64,000 nt of DNA, taken from RYN-230 sp963782185 (lineage in GTDB: Bacteria > Actinomycetota > Actinomycetes > Streptosporangiales > Streptosporangiaceae). This document shows, piece by piece, positions 61,001 through 64,000 of the stretch. The position numbers and the translations under genes were made by a program. Under the pieces are notes generated by a model. The model was not told the DNA's origin. It saw nothing but the letters and a program-made list of their open reading frames with translations, and made no database searches. The stretch is taken from the NCBI GenBank assembly GCA_963782185.1, contig CAWAJB010000009.1, positions 62,001 to 126,000 on the forward strand, written 5' to 3'. Position 1 is the stretch's first letter. Each line of letters begins with the position of its first letter.

Positions 61001-64000
61001 TTCCGCCCCACCCGGCGGGCGCGCGGTCGAGATCGGTCTCGGCGCCTCCACTAACGCCCGCCTGGTGGCCAGGATCCCGCTCGGCGGCGGGACCCCCGGG
61101 CTGATCAGCCGCACCGGCCCAGCCGCTACCGCGACCGACTCGACCGACCCGGCGGCGGTCGTGCTCACCGCCCTCGGCGCCGTCCTCGACCTGGCCGGCT
61201 CGGTGGTCCTGGCCGTCCAGGCAGTATCCGACGGCCTGGACCGCCCGCTACTCGGCACCACCGCGCGCGGCCTGCTCACCGGCGTGCTGCTGGACCCGGC
61301 CCACCCTGATCACCTGGACCCCGGCCTGCTGGACCCGGCCACCGCCGTGCACCGCCTCGGCTACCTGCTCCGCAATCTGGCCGCCGCCCCCGGCGCGACC
61401 ATCACCCTGGACGGCGCGCTGACCCTTGGCCCGCACGCCCGGGACGACGGGGCCGGCGGCACCGTGTACGGGCTCACCCTGGGCCTGAGCGCCCCCTGGC
61501 CACTGGGCGGCGACGACATCACCGTGTCGCTGGAACCGGACGCCGGGTGGATCGTCCCGCCCCCGGCCGGATCCCCCGGGATCACGGTGGAGGTGCTGGC
61601 GCTGAACGCGGCCGGCGACCCGGTGCCGGCCCCCGGGATCGGCGTGGACGGGGTCGCCGTCCGGCTCGCCCGCACCTCAGGCGCGCTGCTGGACAGCGTG
61701 ATCACGATCGAGTCGGTGGCCCTCAGCCTGTTCGCCGACATCCTCGGGGCGGGCGGCGCGGTCACCGCCTCGGGCGGCGCCAAGCTGGAGCTGACTGGCC
61801 TGTCCGCCGGGCTCGGCGGGGCCAGCGGCGGTGACAACGCTGTGGCCGGCGGCCTGCTGAACTCCGGCAGCCACGACGACGCACCCAAGCCGCGGTTCAG
61901 CCCGGCGCTGGCCGTCCAGAAGCACGGCACCGACGCCGCGTTCGTCACGTTCACGGCGGGCGACGGCACCGGGCCGTGGTGGGTGGTCATCCAGCGTGGC
62001 TTCGGCCCCATCTACATCGAGCAGGTCGGCCTGGCGGTGACGATGGCCTCGGGCCAGGTCGGCTCGGCCGGCCTGCTGATCGATGGCCAGGTCAGCCTGC
62101 TGGGACTGACCGCCTCGGTCGATGACCTGTCCATCACCTACCTGGTGCCGGTCGGCTCGCCACTGAACCCGCACTCCTGGGCGGTGGACCTGGCCGGGCT
62201 GGCCGTCACCGCCGACCTCGCCGGGCTGTCCCTGGCCGGCGGCCTCCGCAAGTTCCCGGTATCCGAGGGCGGGGTCCAGTACCTGGGCATGCTGCTGGCC
62301 AAGCTGGCCGTCTACGGGATCTCGGTCTACGGCGGGTACGGCCTGGTCGGCCCGCCCGGCGACCAGTACGCGTCACTGTTCCTGTTCGGCGCGGTGAACG
62401 GCCCGATCGGCGGGCCGCCCGCCTTCTTCGTCACCGGGATCGGCGGCGGCTTCGGGATCAACCGCGACCTGATCTACCCCAGCGACCTGACCCAGTTCCC
62501 GACCTACCCGTTCATCAAGGCGCTCGACCCGGCTGCCAGGCCCGGCGACCCGATGACCGAGCTGGACCAGGTCCGCGGCTTCTTCCCGCCCGACCGCGGC
62601 TCGTTCTGGTTCGCCGCCGGGCTGTCGTTCACGGCCTTCGCCCTGGTAGACGGCGTGGCCGTGGTGGCCGTGCAGATCGGCGACGGGTTCGAGCTGGCCC
62701 TGCTCGGGCTGGCCCGGATGGCCCTGCCTCGGCCCCAGGCCGCCCTGGTGAGCATCGAACTCGCCCTGCTGGCCCGGGTCTCCACCAAGGAGGGCGTGAT
62801 CCTGGTCCAGGCCGCGCTCACCGACAACTCCTGGCTGCTGTACCCGGACATCCGGCTGACCGGCGGGTTCGCCTTCGCCTCCTGGTTCGGCGGGCCCAAC
62901 CGCGGCCAGCTTGTGCTGACCCTGGGCGGCTACCACCCGGACTTCCACCGCGACGGCTACCCGGTCGTGCCCCGGCTCGGCCTGTCGATCAACCTGTTCG
63001 GCTTCCTGTCCATCACCGGCCAGACGTACTTCGCGCTGACCTCCGAGGCGGTCATGGCCGGGGTCGCCATCACCGCCAGCGCCGACTTCGGGATCGCCTG
63101 GGCGCACCTGCGCTTCGGCGGCGACGGGATCATCTTCTACGACCCGTTCTGGCTGCACATCAGCGTGTACGCGTCGATCAGCGCCGGAATCACGATCGAC
63201 GTCTGGATCGGCACGATCAGCATCTCGGTGTCGCTGTCCGCGCAGGTAGACGTGTTCGGGCCGCCGTTCTACGGCGAGGCCACGTTCTCGGTCGGCCCGT
63301 CCTCGCTGACCGTCCCGTTCGGCGACCAGCCACCGCAGCAGCCGGCGCCGGGCATCTCCTGGGCCGACTTCGTACCCAAGTACCTCCAGGAGGCCAGCGC
63401 CGGGATCGCGCACGTGCTGGGCGCGATCACCGGGCCCGGCGCCCAGGTGCCGGCCGGCTCGGCGGCCACCGGCGGCGCCCGCAGCCCGGACGGCAGCGAC
63501 GCGAACCCGTTCCTGGTCACCCCGGAGTTCACGCTGACCGTGACCAGCCTCGCCCCGGTCCGCGAGCTGGTAGCCGGGGGCACCACCACCGACCTGCCGA
63601 CCGTGCCCGAGGTGTCGGCCGCGCCGATGCGGCAGCCCGCGCGGCCATCGGTCACTCTCGCCTTCACCGGCCCGGCCCACGCCAGCCCCCAGGACCGGAT
63701 CGCCGCGCTGGCCCTGGGCCCGCAGCCCGATGGCTCGTTCCCGGTCGGGGTGTGGGGCCCGGCGCAGACCCAGGACGACGCCAAGGTGCCGTCCGGCACC
63801 GTGATCACGGCGGTGGACCGGGTACAGCTCACCGGTTCTGCGCTGTGGGCGCCCAGCCCCGGCGGTGCTCCCGATATCCCGCTGCGCCAGGTCGAGACGG
63901 GGAACCGGCGGCCGCTGCCGTTCGTCACCGAAGGCTCGGCCAGCCAGCTGGCCGCGCTGGGCCAGGACGCCGGGCAGCTGGCCGGCACAGTTCCCGCTCC
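55049..64000 (+). CDS. Giant beta-rich protein (DUF6603-like), frame-broken, runs off the window
   Basis: More than 2,980 residues if one base is skipped. The first frame (GTG at 55049) runs in register to about 60,172 and then becomes an Arg-rich shadow. From 60,174 (NGRLVLAADIDGTAFTPGG) the next frame is open to the window end. The protein is Ala/Gly/Leu/Pro-rich and alternates Val/Thr strands. FFVTGIGGGFGINRDL, GPWWVVIQRGFGPIYI and LGLSINLFGFLSITGQTYFALT recall the DUF6603 group, assigned by memory of the pattern. Around residues 930-1100 a segment resembles an alpha/beta hydrolase (GPVLVVAHGAAGHPAV then VVTVGTPW) but lacks the nucleophile Ser. No signal peptide or membrane anchor is visible. 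Function unknown. Confidence 0.7.

Overview
The window is very GC-rich DNA with actinobacterial gene content and order. It holds a phosphatidylinositol mannoside block (pgsA, a PatA-like acyltransferase, pimA) flanked by thrS and pdxST, then yebC-ruvCAB-yajC-secDF-apt-relA, an order I recognise from mycobacteria. It also carries an SsgB-type sporulation gene. Together these suggest a filamentous, sporulating actinomycete, perhaps near Streptosporangiales. That placement is an inference.

Region 1 (1-25.7 kb) is almost entirely on the minus strand and is conserved housekeeping. From right to left: CorA-like channel, L,D-transpeptidase, thrS, HIT hydrolase, pgsA, acyltransferase, pimA, a LemA-like protein, pdxS, a stand-alone Clp-N protein, pdxT, yebC, an Eis-like acetyltransferase, ruvC-ruvA-ruvB, yajC-secD-secF, apt, relA. 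One plus-strand gene, an EF-G-like GTPase, sits inside the block. Many junctions are ATGA or GTGA overlaps. Three N-termini carry tandem repeats (relA, apt, ruvB), and relA is frameshifted inside its repeat.

Region 2 (25.7-46.1 kb) is metabolic and looser. It contains an ABM-domain protein, an amino-acid permease, a broken trpB-trpA pair followed by a GntR/UTRA regulator, an arginine deiminase cluster (arcA-arcB-arcC-usp) in which arcA lacks its normal N-terminus and arcB is frameshifted, an ABC exporter, a DoxX-like protein with a histone-like tail, a membrane-anchored propeller-like protein, a cupin, tRNA-Val(CAC), ssgB, an aminotransferase IV, hutH and a frameshifted FtsX-type permease.

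Region 3 (46.1-54.3 kb) looks acquired. Three tRNA genes (Gly, Cys, Val) are followed by one HNH/endonuclease VII gene and then by the 3' half of a tRNA-Val, which together resemble a minimal tRNA-targeted cassette. After it come a MntA/HepT toxin-antitoxin pair, a flavoprotein, an XRE-TPR regulator, an RsbW-like ATPase, gene fragments, a GH25 muramidase, and an IS4-type element with matching inverted repeats, a 10-bp target duplication and a +1 frame break at CCC_TGA.

Region 4 (54.3-64 kb) holds a small unknown protein and a giant beta-rich, Ala/Gly-rich protein of about 3,000 residues that resembles DUF6603-type proteins. It contains a segment like an alpha/beta hydrolase without its nucleophile, has a one-base frame break near 60,173, and runs off the window.

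Several frame breaks (trpA, ftsX-like, giant gene, IS, arcB) lie in G or C runs or GC-only DNA, so sequencing or assembly indels must be excluded before calling them biological.
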